Positions 40,718 through 49,986 of a DNA stretch of 64,000 nt are shown here, in pieces (position 1 is the stretch's first letter; the number at the start of each line of letters is the position of its first letter). A program made the position numbers and the translations under genes. The notes beneath the pieces were generated by a model that was not told the DNA's origin, searched no databases, and worked only from the letters and a program-made list of their open reading frames with translations. Origin of the DNA: an uncultured delta proteobacterium (GTDB lineage Bacteria; Desulfobacterota; Desulfovibrionia; Desulfovibrionales; Desulfovibrionaceae); assembly GCA_903843965.1 (NCBI GenBank), contig CAIMRY010000008.1:152924-216923 (forward strand), in the 5' to 3' direction.

Positions 40718-41787
40718 GCGTTGTCCTTGATGCTCCCAAGTTCGCGGAAGCACTGGATCTCACGTTTCTTGCGGTCGCGCTCGGCCAGGCGGAAGTCCTC
40801 GGACTGTGGCTCGTAGAAGATGATCTGGCTGCCGTGGCGGTTGGACTGGAAAGGCACGTGCAACAGTTCGCTTAAGGCCTCGCGCACGCGGTTCTTGGCC
40901 GAGGGCGGCACAAAGAGCATGAGGAAGCCGCCGCCGCCCGCGCCGATGAGCTTGCCGCCGATGGCGCCGTTCTCCCGCGCGCGTTCGTAGAGCTCGTCGA
41001 CCACGCCGTTGGAGATGTTCGGGCTCAATTCGCGCTTGGCCTGCCAGGCTTCATGCAAGAGCTCGCCAAAACCGCAGATGCAGCGGTTGCTCTGCACGAT
41101 CTTGATGCCGTCGTCGACCATGCCGTGCATCTTCTTCAGCAGCAGCTCCTTGGCCCCCAGGTTCTCCACATAGGTCTGGGCCACGTCCGAGGCAGTGCGC
41201 ATGATGCCTGTGTAAAACAGCATGAGGTGGTCGGAAAGCTCGCCCAGGCGCGTGCCCGAGAGGGTCATGGGGCGCACCTCGATCTCGCCGTCCCTGTGGA
41301 AGATGATGTGGTTGAAGCCGCCGTAGGCCGCCGCGCACTGGTCCTGGGAGCCCACGGTCTCGTTGATCATGCCCTGCTCGATGTGGATGCTCTCCCGCGC
41401 CAGCTGCTCCTTGCTCGGCATCTGGCCCCGCAGGGCATACAGGGCGTGCAGCAGGCCCACGGTGAAGGACGAGCTGGAGCCCATGCCGCTGCGGGCGGGC
41501 AGGTCGCCGTCGTGGTGGATCTCCACGTTGCGCTCAAACTTCATGAAGCGCAGGGTCTCGCGGATGGCCGGATGCTTGACCTCGTCGATGGTCTGGCACT
41601 GCTCGATCTTGGAATAGACCGCGCGGATCTTGTGCTCAAAAAACGGCGGCAGGTAGCGCAAGGTGATGTAGCAGAACTTGTCGATGGCCGTGGACAGGAC
41701 CTGTCCGCCATGCTCCCGGTACCAGCCGGGATAGTCTGTGCCGCCGCCAAAAAACGAGACGCGAAAGGGTGTTCTGCAAATGATCAT
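40714..41787 (-). CDS. hddA: GHMP-family sugar kinase, probable D-glycero-D-manno-heptose 7-phosphate kinase
   Basis: The 357-residue protein begins M-I-I-C-R-T-P-F-R-V-S-F-F-G-G-G-T-D-Y-P. The ATP loop is D-L-P-A-R-S-G-M-G-S-S-S-S (95-107) and the C-terminal GHMP motif is K-L-I-G-A-G-G-G-G-F. This sub-branch contains HddA, which phosphorylates heptose 7-phosphate at C1 in the GDP-heptose route. The gene overlaps the nucleotidyltransferase-phosphatase fusion that would perform the next two steps. The isomerase GmhA is not in the window. A fucose- or mannose-type substrate is the alternative. Confidence 0.82.
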   Translation of the reverse strand: MIICRTPFRVSFFGGGTDYPGWYREHGGQVLSTAIDKFCYITLRYLPPFFEHKIRAVYSKIEQCQTIDEVKHPAIRETLRFMKFERNVEIHHDGDLPARSGMGSSSSFTVGLLHALYALRGQMPSKEQLARESIHIEQGMINETVGSQDQCAAAYGGFNHIIFHRDGEIEVRPMTLSGTRLGELSDHLMLFYTGIMRTASDVAQTYVENLGAKELLLKKMHGMVDDGIKIVQSNRCICGFGELLHEAWQAKRELSPNISNGVVDELYERARENGAIGGKLIGAGGGGFLMLFVPPSAKNRVREALSELLHVPFQSNRHGSQIIFYEPQSEDFRLAERDRKKREIQCFRELGSIKDNA

Positions 41788-43073
41788 GCGATCTCCACGC
41801 CGCCACTCGCGTTGGGTGCGGCCAGGATGGATGCTATGCGCCGGGCGGCCTCGCTGAGGCTGCCAACGACATGGTGCGCCCGGCTGCCGCACTCTGCGAG
41901 CTGCCCGGCTCCGTGCCCCGTGGTCACGAGGAACGTGGTTGCGCTAACTACCAGACCAAGGTCGACATCGCAAGCCTTGTCGCCGATGACGAAGCTGTGG
42001 GCCGGATCAAGGCCGAGATCGCGTGCGGCGCGCTGGATGAGCCCGGGCAGGGGCTTGCGGCAGGAACAGGATTCCTCGGGCGTATGCGGGCACAGGTAGA
42101 TGGCGTCCAGGTCCACGCCCTCGCGCTCCAAAAGCTCCAGCAGGCGTCCGTGCACGCGCTCCACGGCGTCGCGCCCGAAATAGCCCCGGCCCACGCCGGA
42201 CTGGTTGGTCACCAGCACCAGCCGCAGGCCCAGGGATTGCATGGCGCGCAGGCCTGCCGCCGCGCCGGGCAAAAGCTCCACCCCGGCCGGATCGTGCAGG
42301 TAGTGGCGCTCGGCGATGACCGTGCCGTCGCGGTCCAGGAACACCGCTCCGCGCTCGCCCTCCGGGCTGATTGCGCGCAGAAAGCGCCCGGCGGCGATGT
42401 ACGACTCCGGCGTGCCGATGTCCAGGAACCGGCCCCGGACCTGGAAGCCGCCCAGGGTTCCGGCCTGGGCCAGTTGCGGGAACACGGCGCTCTCGATGGA
42501 GGCGTTGGCGCCGGGCTTGATGCCCGAGAGCGCCTCGGGCCGCAGCAGGTACACCCCGGCGTTGATCAGCCCGGGTCCGGCCAGGCCCTTTTCGCGGAAG
42601 GCCAGCACCCGGCCCTGCCCGTCTTGGTCCAACTCAACCCGGCCAAAGCGCGCGCTGTCGTCCACAGGAACCAGGAGCAGCGCAGCCTGGAAGGCCTGCC
42701 GCGCGAACCAGTCCAGATAGGCGGCCAGGTCGGCCTCCACCAGGGAGTCGCCGTTCAAGGCCAGGGCCAGCGTGGCGGGATGACGCTCAAAGGCCAGGCG
42801 CAGCGCGCCGCCGGTGCCGAGCGGCTCGTCCTCGCGCGAGTAGGCGATGGACATGCCCCGGTACTCGGGGCCGACAGCGGCTTCGAGCTGTTCGGCCATG
42901 TAGCCGGTGCAGACCACCACCTGGGCGATGCCGATGCGCGCCAGCCGGTCCAGGATATGGTAGAGGAAGGGACGGCCCAGGACCTCGGCCATGACCTTGG
43001 GCCGATCGGAAACCACCTGGCGGAGGCGGGTTCCGAACCCGCCCGCCAGGATGAACGCCGTGACGTCTTTCAA
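41784..43073 (-). CDS. Fusion of sugar-1-phosphate nucleotidyltransferase (HddC-like) and GmhB-type phosphatase
   Basis: The protein has 429 residues. Residues 1-230 form a nucleotidyltransferase with L-A-G-G-F-G-T-R-L (9-17), R-P-K-V-M (24-28), G-T-G-G-A-L-R and N-G-D-S. Residues 242-410 form a HAD phosphatase of the GmhB type: F-L-D-R-D-G-T (Asp247, Asp249), T-N-Q-S-G-V-G-R-G, the zinc set C328-x-H330-x5-C336-x-C338, and G-D-K. GmhB removes the C7 phosphate of heptose 1,7-bisphosphate; HddC then makes GDP-heptose. Having both on one chain ties it to heptose and not hexose. It begins 16 bp after the dehydrogenase gene. Confidence 0.88.
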   Translation of the reverse strand: MKDVTAFILAGGFGTRLRQVVSDRPKVMAEVLGRPFLYHILDRLARIGIAQVVVCTGYMAEQLEAAVGPEYRGMSIAYSREDEPLGTGGALRLAFERHPATLALALNGDSLVEADLAAYLDWFARQAFQAALLLVPVDDSARFGRVELDQDGQGRVLAFREKGLAGPGLINAGVYLLRPEALSGIKPGANASIESAVFPQLAQAGTLGGFQVRGRFLDIGTPESYIAAGRFLRAISPEGERGAVFLDRDGTVIAERHYLHDPAGVELLPGAAAGLRAMQSLGLRLVLVTNQSGVGRGYFGRDAVERVHGRLLELLEREGVDLDAIYLCPHTPEESCSCRKPLPGLIQRAARDLGLDPAHSFVIGDKACDVDLGLVVSATTFLVTTGHGAGQLAECGSRAHHVVGSLSEAARRIASILAAPNASGGVEIA

Positions 43074-43089
43074 GCCCTTGCGCCCCGTT

Positions 43090-44160
<1,071 letters not shown>

Positions 44161-44175
44161 TCAATGTGAGCCGCA

Positions 44176-44213
44176 CAGAAAAAAAGGAGATCAGCTTTGG
44201 GGCCAATCTCCTT
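44176..44213 (-). terminator. Intrinsic terminator after tRNA-Leu
   Basis: Read on the minus strand, AAGGAGAT and ATCTCCTT form an 8-bp stem followed by a run of T. It lies 11 bp after the tRNA 3' end and separates the pgk-tpiA-secG-tRNA unit from the heptose operon. Confidence 0.85.
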
Positions 44214-44223
44214 GAATTCTTTT

Positions 44224-44310
44224 TGGTGCCGAGGAGGGGACTCGAACCCCTATGAGATTTCTCTCACTACCCCCTCAAAGTAGCGTGTCTACCAGTTCCA
44301 CCACCTCGGC
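44224..44310 (-). tRNA. tRNA-Leu (anticodon GAG)
   Basis: The 87-nt sequence folds as a class II tRNA. The acceptor GCCGAGG pairs with CCTCGGC, followed by A and an encoded CCA. The D-arm region is TGGTAGACA. The anticodon stem-loop is CTACT-TTGAGGG-GGTAG (one G-U pair) giving GAG. A long variable arm TGAGAGAAATCTCA and the T-arm GGGGTTCGAGTCCCC complete it. It reads CUC and CUU codons. It directly follows secG. Confidence 0.96.
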
Positions 44311-44317
44311 ACGGGGG

Positions 44318-44686
44318 TTATTTCTTCTCTCCAGCGGCCGGGGCCGGTACGGGGAGGGTCTTCTCCTCAAAGGTGACTCCGCCTGGGGCGGGAGCCTGCA
44401 CAGGTGCGGGAGCGGTCATGCCCGCCGCGCCCTGCTGCATCAGGGAATTATCAGTCAAGTGGCTGGGTTTTGTCAAGATATTATACGCCAGCGACGTGAC
44501 AAGGAATACGGCCGCCAGGACGGCTGTGACGCGCACAAGGATGCCTCCCGCGCCGGTGCTGCCGAAAACGGAGCCGCTGCCGCCGCCGAAGATGACTCCC
44601 ATGCCCTCCTGTCCGGACTGCAACAGCACGAACAGAATCAGGAACACGCACGTCAGGATGTGTATGGTCAAAACCAGTGTTTGCAA
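44318..44686 (-). CDS. secG: Preprotein translocase subunit SecG
   Basis: SecG is a two-span inner-membrane part of SecYEG. The 122-residue protein has a first span (about 5-22), the conserved L-L-Q-S-G-Q-E-G-M-G and G-G-G-S-G-S-V-F-G-S loop, and a second span (about 50-70). A longer than usual Pro/Ala/Gln-rich C-terminal tail follows. It follows tpiA after 9 bp and precedes the tRNA-Leu, a common order in this group. Confidence 0.94.
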   Translation of the reverse strand: MQTLVLTIHILTCVFLILFVLLQSGQEGMGVIFGGGSGSVFGSTGAGGILVRVTAVLAAVFLVTSLAYNILTKPSHLTDNSLMQQGAAGMTAPAPVQAPAPGGVTFEEKTLPVPAPAAGEKK

Positions 44687-44695
44687 AGCCTTCTC

Positions 44696-45451
44696 CTATG
44701 CCAGGACGATACGGCTGAACTCGTCAGCCTTCAAGCTCGCGCCTCCTACCAACACTCCGTCGACATTGTCAAGCGCAATGATCTCCGAGGCGTTGTCGGG
44801 CTTGACACTTCCACCATACAAAATGCGCATGGCGCTGGCCGAGGGGCCGAATATCTCCACCAGAATGCGCCGCACAATGGCGTGGGCCTCCAGTATCTCC
44901 TTGGGCCCGGCCACCAGCCCGGTGCCGATGGCCCAGACAGGCTCGTAGGCCAGGGCCAAGCGTTCCGGGGCGATATCTTTGGGCACGCCCTGCAGGCCCG
45001 CGCGCATCTGCCGCTCCAGCACGGCCAGAAGCTCCCCGGCCTTGCGCTCGCCCTCCTTCTCGCCCACGCAGAGGATGACGCAGAGGCCGGAGGCGAGGCC
45101 GAAGGCGGTCTTTTCGCCCACCAGGGCGTCGCTCTCCCCCAGCACGTGGCGGCGTTCGGAATGGCCGGTCAGGGCGAAGCGTGCGCCCGCGTCCAGCAGC
45201 ATGCCCGGCGATACCTCGCCCGTGAAGGCCCCCTGCTGCTGGGGGTAGAAGTTCTGCGCCCCGAGCAGGAAGCCTGCAGCCCCGCCCAGGCCCGCCGCCA
45301 CCGGGGCCAGGGCCGTGAAGGGCGGCAGGATCAGGACCTCGCGGCCGGGCTTGAGCCTGCCGGAGACCAGGGCCACGAGGTCGGCTGCGGTCTGCCGGGC
45401 CTCGGCCGCGGTCTTGTGCATCTTCCAGTTGGCGGCGAAAAGCTTGTTCAT
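44696..45451 (-). CDS. tpiA: Triosephosphate isomerase
   Basis: TpiA interconverts dihydroxyacetone phosphate and glyceraldehyde 3-phosphate. The 251-residue TIM barrel shows A-A-N-W-K-M-H-K (catalytic Lys), G-A-Q-N-F-Y-P, the histidine in L-T-G-H-S-E-R-R, the glutamate in A-Y-E-P-V-W-A-I-G-T-G, and Y-G-G-S-V-K. The start at 45451 overlaps the pgk stop (ATGA). It forms a glycolytic/gluconeogenic pair with pgk. Confidence 0.97.
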   Translation of the reverse strand: MNKLFAANWKMHKTAAEARQTAADLVALVSGRLKPGREVLILPPFTALAPVAAGLGGAAGFLLGAQNFYPQQQGAFTGEVSPGMLLDAGARFALTGHSERRHVLGESDALVGEKTAFGLASGLCVILCVGEKEGERKAGELLAVLERQMRAGLQGVPKDIAPERLALAYEPVWAIGTGLVAGPKEILEAHAIVRRILVEIFGPSASAMRILYGGSVKPDNASEIIALDNVDGVLVGGASLKADEFSRIVLA

Positions 45452-46644
45452 GCGCCACACTCCTTGAGGGCGGTGAAGGCCGGAAGTTCCTTGCCTTCGA
45501 GGAATTCGAGGAAGGAGCCGCCGCCGGTGGAGATGAAGCTCATCTTGGACTCCTGGTGCGCCTCGTGGACCATGGAGTCCGTGTCGCCGCCGCCGACGAT
45601 GGTCAGGGCGGTCAGGTTGGCGATGAGCTTGCACAGGCCGATGGAGCCCTTGGCAAAGGCCGGGTTCTCGAACAGGCCCATGGGCCCGTTCCAGACCACG
45701 GTCTTGGCCGTGTGCAGCAATTCGCCGAAGGCCAGCAGGCTCTTGGGCCCGATGTCGAGGAGCATGGCCCCCTCGGGCACGTTGTGGGCGTCGCAGATGC
45801 CGGAGGCCGCTTCCTGCTTCGGGTCCGTGCCCCAGATGAAGTCCACGGGCAGGTGCAGCTTGGCGCCCATGCGGCCCGCCTCGTCCAGGATGACCTTGGC
45901 CGTGTCCACCATGTCCGGCTCCACCAGGGAGGCCCCGACGTAGTAGCCCTGGGCCAAGAGGAAGGTGTTGGCCATGGCCCCGCCGATGACCAGGTGGTCG
46001 ACCATGGGCAGCAAGTGCTGGATGATGCCGAGCTTGGTGGAGACCTTGGCCCCGCCGGAAATGGCCACGTAGGGGCGCTTGGGGCTGGTCATGGCCGTGC
46101 TCAGGTAGTCCCACTCCTTGCGCAGCAGAAAGCCCGCGCAGCATAGTTTGGAGCTTCGGGGCACGTCGACCACCGAGGCGTTGGGTCGGTGCGCCACGCC
46201 AAAGGCGTCGTTGACGTAGATGTCGGCCAGCTTGGCCAGGCGCTGGCCAAAGTCGCCCCTGGCCTCCGGGGTCTTGCCCTGCTCCTCGGCGTGGAAGCGC
46301 AGGTTCTCCAGCATCAGCACCTGCCCGGGCTGAAGCTCCGTCGCCAGGGCCTCCACCTCGGGCCCCACGCAGTCCGGGGCCATGCCCACCGGCAGCCCCA
46401 AAAGCTCGGACAGGCGTTTGGCCATGGGCTCAAGGGAGAGCTCGGGCGCGCGCTGGCCCTTGGGGTTGCCCACATGGGCGCACAGGATGACCGCCGCGCC
46501 CTTGTCCAGGGCATAGCGCAGGGTGGGCAGGCTGGCGCGGATGCGGATGTCGTCCTTGATGACGCCCCCTTCCAGCGGCACGTTGTAGTCCACGCGGATG
46601 AGCAGCTTCTTGCCGGCGATGTCCAATTGGTCGAGGGAACGCAT
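45448..46644 (-). CDS. pgk: Phosphoglycerate kinase
   Basis: Pgk transfers the acyl phosphate of 1,3-bisphosphoglycerate to ADP. The 398-residue protein has L-I-R-V-D-Y-N-V-P-L, H-V-G-N-P-K-G, E-N-L-R-F-H, Y-V-N-D-A-F-G-V-A-H-R, G-G-A-K-V-S-T-K and the C-terminal G-G-G-D-T. H-V-G-N replaces the more common H-L-G-R. The ATG at 46644 lies 2 bp after the rimI stop. Confidence 0.97.
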   Translation of the reverse strand: MRSLDQLDIAGKKLLIRVDYNVPLEGGVIKDDIRIRASLPTLRYALDKGAAVILCAHVGNPKGQRAPELSLEPMAKRLSELLGLPVGMAPDCVGPEVEALATELQPGQVLMLENLRFHAEEQGKTPEARGDFGQRLAKLADIYVNDAFGVAHRPNASVVDVPRSSKLCCAGFLLRKEWDYLSTAMTSPKRPYVAISGGAKVSTKLGIIQHLLPMVDHLVIGGAMANTFLLAQGYYVGASLVEPDMVDTAKVILDEAGRMGAKLHLPVDFIWGTDPKQEAASGICDAHNVPEGAMLLDIGPKSLLAFGELLHTAKTVVWNGPMGLFENPAFAKGSIGLCKLIANLTALTIVGGGDTDSMVHEAHQESKMSFISTGGGSFLEFLEGKELPAFTALKECGA

Positions 46645-46646
46645 GC

Positions 46647-47141
46647 TCAAGCCTCCTTGGCGACAGGTGGTGTGCCCGGACACGCGCCCTGCCCGTCCTT
46701 GAATCCCAGGCGGAACAGCAGGGCGTCTTCCTTGTTGTCCGGGTAGTAGTTCTTGCGTGTGCCTATCTTGATAAAACCGAATTTTTCATAGAGGTCAATG
46801 GCTCCGGTGTTGGACCGGCGGACTTCGAGGAAGCCCTCGTCCACGCCCTCGGCCCGGCACAGGGCCAGCACGTCCGCCAGCAGGCGCGAGCCCAGGCCCT
46901 TGCGCCGGTGGAAGGGGTGCGTGGCGATGTTCATGATCTCCATCTCCCCGGCGATGACCGAAAAGGCCGCATAGGCGATGAGCACCCCGCGCTCGCGGAT
47001 GCCCAGGATGCGGAAGGCCCCGCGCTCAAGCCCCAGGAGGAACTGCTCGCGCGTCCAGCGGGTGCGGAAGCACAAGCGCTCCAGCTCCATGACCCCGCCC
47101 AGGTCCGCCACGCCCAGCGTGGCCACAGAATGGTCTTGCAT
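46647..47141 (-). CDS. rimI: Ribosomal-protein-alanine N-acetyltransferase-like GNAT
   Basis: The 164-residue GNAT protein has C-F-R-T-R-W-T-R-E-Q-F, I-M-N-I-A-T-H-P-F-H-R-R-K-G-L-G-S-R-L-L (acetyl-CoA loop R-R-K-G-L-G) and E-V-R-R-S-N-T-G-A-I-D-L-Y-E-K-F-G-F. All are typical of RimI, which acetylates the N-terminus of S18. A related acetyltransferase with another target is possible. ATG at 47141 has AGGGTG before it; a GTG two codons upstream is an alternative. Confidence 0.85.
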   Translation of the reverse strand: MQDHSVATLGVADLGGVMELERLCFRTRWTREQFLLGLERGAFRILGIRERGVLIAYAAFSVIAGEMEIMNIATHPFHRRKGLGSRLLADVLALCRAEGVDEGFLEVRRSNTGAIDLYEKFGFIKIGTRKNYYPDNKEDALLFRLGFKDGQGACPGTPPVAKEA

Positions 47142-47217
47142 CCGCACCCTGTCCTGCTATCTTCGCCCTGGCGGCGCGGTTTTCCGCCGCTGCGCAGTGC
47201 AACCATTTCGAGTTTAT

Positions 47218-47775
47218 ATGAAAGCCTCGCCTGCAACAAGCCTTTCCAGCACCGGCCAGGACCTCCTCGTGGAGGTCGTGGACCGGCTTGGCCGCGTGCT
47301 GGCGGCCATGCCCGAGGCCGAGGTGCGCCGCCAGCAGCTGTGCCACCGCAGCGTCGTCATTCTGCTATATGATGAGGCCGGGCGGCTCCTGCTGCGCAAA
47401 GGCCTGGGCCTGCGCGGCCAGGGGCCGTTGCGCTGGGACCTTCCGGTGCACAGCCCGGTGCTCCGGGGGGAGGCCCTGCTGGACGCCGCCACGCGCGTTC
47501 TGGACGCAACCCTGGGCATCCACGCCGAGCGCATGCGCCTGGTGCAGGCCATCGCCCCCAGCCTGGAGAACGGCAACGAGTTCCAGCACGTCTTCTCCCT
47601 GGCGCGGCCAGAGGGCGGCAGCACCCTCGGCCAGCTGGGCGAGGACGACGCCTATTTCTTCGGTCCAGAGGAATTGCGCTGCCTGCTGAAGGACTTCAGC
47701 GAGCTTGTGTCCGCGCGTTTTCTCGTGCTGGCGAAGGAGCTCAAGCTCCCGCAGCGGGAGCACCGGCCCGCCTGA
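47218..47775 (+). CDS. NUDIX-fold protein with degenerate NUDIX box
   Basis: The 185-residue protein resembles the isopentenyl-diphosphate-isomerase-like NUDIX group (C-H-R-S-V-V-I-L-L-Y-D-E-A-G-R-L-L-L, W-D-L-P-V-H-S-P-V). The NUDIX box should read G-x5-E-x7-R-E-x2-E-E-x-G. Here Arg93 is followed by Val, and the two paired glutamates are Ala97 and Thr98; only Glu85 is kept. It is therefore probably not a metal-dependent pyrophosphatase. The start ATG at 47218 lacks a strong ribosome site. Its 3' end overlaps the convergent phosphatase gene by 35 bp. Confidence 0.78.
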   Translation: MKASPATSLSSTGQDLLVEVVDRLGRVLAAMPEAEVRRQQLCHRSVVILLYDEAGRLLLRKGLGLRGQGPLRWDLPVHSPVLRGEALLDAATRVLDATLGIHAERMRLVQAIAPSLENGNEFQHVFSLARPEGGSTLGQLGEDDAYFFGPEELRCLLKDFSELVSARFLVLAKELKLPQREHRPA

Positions 47776-48568
47776 GCAGGTCCCGCAGGGCGGGCTCAAG
47801 CCGGGCGTTGCAGGCCAGGATGTCCGGATCGCCCAGGCGGTACGGGGCGTCCGTCGTCATGCGCCCCACCCGGCCCCCGGCCTCCTGGATCAGCAGGACC
47901 CCGGCGGCGGTGTCCCAGGGGTTCAGGGCGAACTCGAAGAAGCCGTCGTAGCGGCCGCAGGCCACAAAGGCCAGGTCCAGGGCCGCGGCCCCGGCGCGGC
48001 GCACGCCCTGGGTGGCGGGCATGGCCAGGGCCAGCTGGCGCAGGATCACGGCCTGGTGCGCTTCGATGTCGTACGGAAAGCCCGTGGCCACCAGGGCTTC
48101 GAGCAGGGGCGCCGTGTCCGAGACGTGGATCGGCTCATTGTTGCGCCAAGCGCCCAGGCCCAGCCCGGCGGTGAAGATCTCGCCCAAGAGCGGCAGGTTG
48201 ACCACGCCGATGAGCGGCGCGCCGTCCTGGCACAGGGCCACGGAGGTGGCCACAAAGGGCACCCCGTGGGCGAAGTTGGTGGTGCCGTCCACTGGGTCCA
48301 CCACCCAGACCAGCCCCTCCAGGCCCAGCCCGGCGCTGCCTTCCTCGCCCAAAAAGCCGGCCTCGGGCGCGAGGCGTCCCAGGTGTTCGCGCAGGAAGGC
48401 CTCCACCGCGACATCGGTTTCGGTGACGAGGTCTTTGGCGCTGGCCTTGTGGCGGATGCGCCGGGGCAGGAGGTCGTGCTCGCGGATGATGGCCCCGGCG
48501 GCCAGTGCGGCCTGGGCCGCGCCGGCAAGCAGCTCCGCGCGCCTTTGCGGTGAGAATGGCTGGCTCAT
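47741..48568 (-). CDS. Inositol-monophosphatase-family phosphatase
   Basis: The 275-residue protein has D-L-V-T-E-T-D, F-L-G-E-E-G, W-V-V-D-P-V-D-G-T-T-N-F, A-L-D-L-A-F-V-A-C-G and N-P-W-D-T-A-A-G. These are the metal and substrate motifs of the IMPase/SuhB/FBPase family. It could act on inositol phosphate, fructose 1,6-bisphosphate, histidinol phosphate or PAP; the sequence does not decide. Its ATG overlaps the stop of the MreB-like gene (ATGA), so both are one unit. Confidence 0.9.
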   Translation of the reverse strand: MSQPFSPQRRAELLAGAAQAALAAGAIIREHDLLPRRIRHKASAKDLVTETDVAVEAFLREHLGRLAPEAGFLGEEGSAGLGLEGLVWVVDPVDGTTNFAHGVPFVATSVALCQDGAPLIGVVNLPLLGEIFTAGLGLGAWRNNEPIHVSDTAPLLEALVATGFPYDIEAHQAVILRQLALAMPATQGVRRAGAAALDLAFVACGRYDGFFEFALNPWDTAAGVLLIQEAGGRVGRMTTDAPYRLGDPDILACNARLEPALRDLLRRAGAPAAGA

Positions 48569-49596
48569 TTGACCAGCAGCTTCTTGAAGTCCAGGTCCGG
48601 GCGCAGGGTGGCTGCGGCGCCCAGCACGGAGACCATGGCCGGATCATGGGCCTGGCGGGTGCGCAGCCCCAGCCTGCTTCCCAGGGCGCTGTCCAGCCCG
48701 TGGACCTGGGCTCCGCCGCCGTACAGGGTCAGGCCGGTGTCGGCGATGTCGGCCACGAGCTCCGCCGGGGTCTTGTCCATGGCCTTGCGCACCAGGGCCT
48801 CCAGCGAGGCCAGGGGGCCGTCCAGCGCGCCTTCCAGGTCGTCGTCCGTCAGCTCCAGGGCGCAGGGCGTGCCGCTGCCGAAGTACTTGCCGGTCAGCGT
48901 CATGTGGCGCAGCTGGGCCGGGCGCTCGGCCCAGGCCAGCTGCAGGGTGGCCTGCTCGGCCATGTTCTCGCCGATGGAGACGCGGTAGCGCGCGGCAAGG
49001 TGCTGGGCCACGGCCTCGTGGAAATGCTCCGCGCCGATGCGGGCGGATTCGCTGTAGACCACATCAGCCAGGCACAGCACCGAGGCCTCGGCCAAGCCCG
49101 CGCCGATGCCCAGCAAAAGCCGTCCCTTGGGCTGGCGGATGTCCAGGCCCGCGCCCACGGCCGCAGCCAGCGGCGCGTCCACGATGTCCACCTTTGAGGC
49201 CCCGGCGGCCTTGCAGCAGTCGATGAAGGTGTGCTTCTCCAGATCCGTCACGCCCAGGCAGACCACGGCGCAGATATTGAGCCTGAAGCCGTCGTCCGCG
49301 CACACGCGCTTGAAGAAGCTGCGCAGCAGGGCCTTGGCCGAGTCGAAATCCACGATGACCCCGGCCTGGATGGGCCGGATGACCCGGATGCGCTCCGGGG
49401 CCTTGCCGATGTAGCTCTTGGCCTCGGCCCCGGTGGCGATGACCGCGCCCGTGCCGTGCTCGATGGCGATGACCGTGGGCTCGTCGAGAAGCACCTCGGA
49501 CTGGGGATTGGTGATGACCGTGCGGGCCGAGCCTGCATCAAGGGCTATGGAGTGGCTGCGCAGGAGATTGAAGGGGTTGCGCAAACGCAGTGACAT
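48565..49596 (-). CDS. Divergent MreB-like actin-fold protein
   Basis: MreB forms membrane filaments that guide cell-wall growth. This 343-residue protein aligns with MreB in outline: A-L-D-A-G-S-A-R-T in place of D-L-G-T-A-N-T, then A-T-G-A-E-A-K-S-Y-I-G-K, R-P-I-Q-A-G-V-I-V-D-F, and a C-terminal L-Y-G-G-G-A-Q. The phosphate-2 loop reads G-I-G-A-G-L-A-E and lacks the usual leading Asp of D-I-G-G-G. The N-terminus lacks a clear amphipathic helix. It is likely a second MreB-type paralogue with changed nucleotide turnover. Confidence 0.8.
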   Translation of the reverse strand: MSLRLRNPFNLLRSHSIALDAGSARTVITNPQSEVLLDEPTVIAIEHGTGAVIATGAEAKSYIGKAPERIRVIRPIQAGVIVDFDSAKALLRSFFKRVCADDGFRLNICAVVCLGVTDLEKHTFIDCCKAAGASKVDIVDAPLAAAVGAGLDIRQPKGRLLLGIGAGLAEASVLCLADVVYSESARIGAEHFHEAVAQHLAARYRVSIGENMAEQATLQLAWAERPAQLRHMTLTGKYFGSGTPCALELTDDDLEGALDGPLASLEALVRKAMDKTPAELVADIADTGLTLYGGGAQVHGLDSALGSRLGLRTRQAHDPAMVSVLGAAATLRPDLDFKKLLVK

Positions 49597-49605
49597 GTCT
49601 GTGGC

Positions 49606-49818
49606 CTACTTCCCAGTCCTGCGCTGGATGAAAAATTCAATGCTTCGGTTGTATGTTTTTTCCTCGTCCGCAGTGAAGTAACAGGCGGGAAGTTCATTGC
49701 GCTGCCGGTGGTAGTGCATGCATTCGCAGCACAGGCCGCGCCTGCTGCAACCAGGATAGGTGCACACGCAATATTGCGCGTTGATTTTGACGCGAGGACA
49801 TTGGTCCAGTTTGCGCAT
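49606..49818 (-). CDS. Small cysteine-rich protein, DUF6485-like
   Basis: The 70-residue protein has six cysteines in a compact pattern ([18 protein letters not shown], then H-Y-H-R and P-A-C-Y-F). It ends with a short helix. The C-x-C-x4-C-x5-C-C-x-C arrangement and H-Y-H-R-x4-E-L-P-A-C-Y-F tail recall the DUF6485 family of anaerobes. It probably binds zinc or an Fe-S cluster. The ATG at 49818 is preceded by GGAGGAAG; an upstream start would add 22 residues. It lies 9 bp before the MreB-like gene. Confidence 0.8.
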   Translation of the reverse strand: MRKLDQCPRVKINAQYCVCTYPGCSRRGLCCECMHYHRQRNELPACYFTADEEKTYNRSIEFFIQRRTGK

Positions 49819-49986
49819 TTCTTCCTCCGCAACAGAGTTACCTTGTGGGCTTTTGTTAAAGAAAATAATCGGAAGCGTCAACAAGGACCAACCGTGGCGG
49901 AAAATTTGGAAAAGTCCTCATTGAGCACCGGCGAAGATTGTGGCAGAATATTTGCCGCGCAGGAAAATCGCGACAAGGAGAACACC

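Noticed and set aside
44224..44310. tRNA-Leu as an island insertion site
   Set aside because: No partial tRNA copy or integrase on the heptose-operon side; the tRNA is followed by its own terminator.
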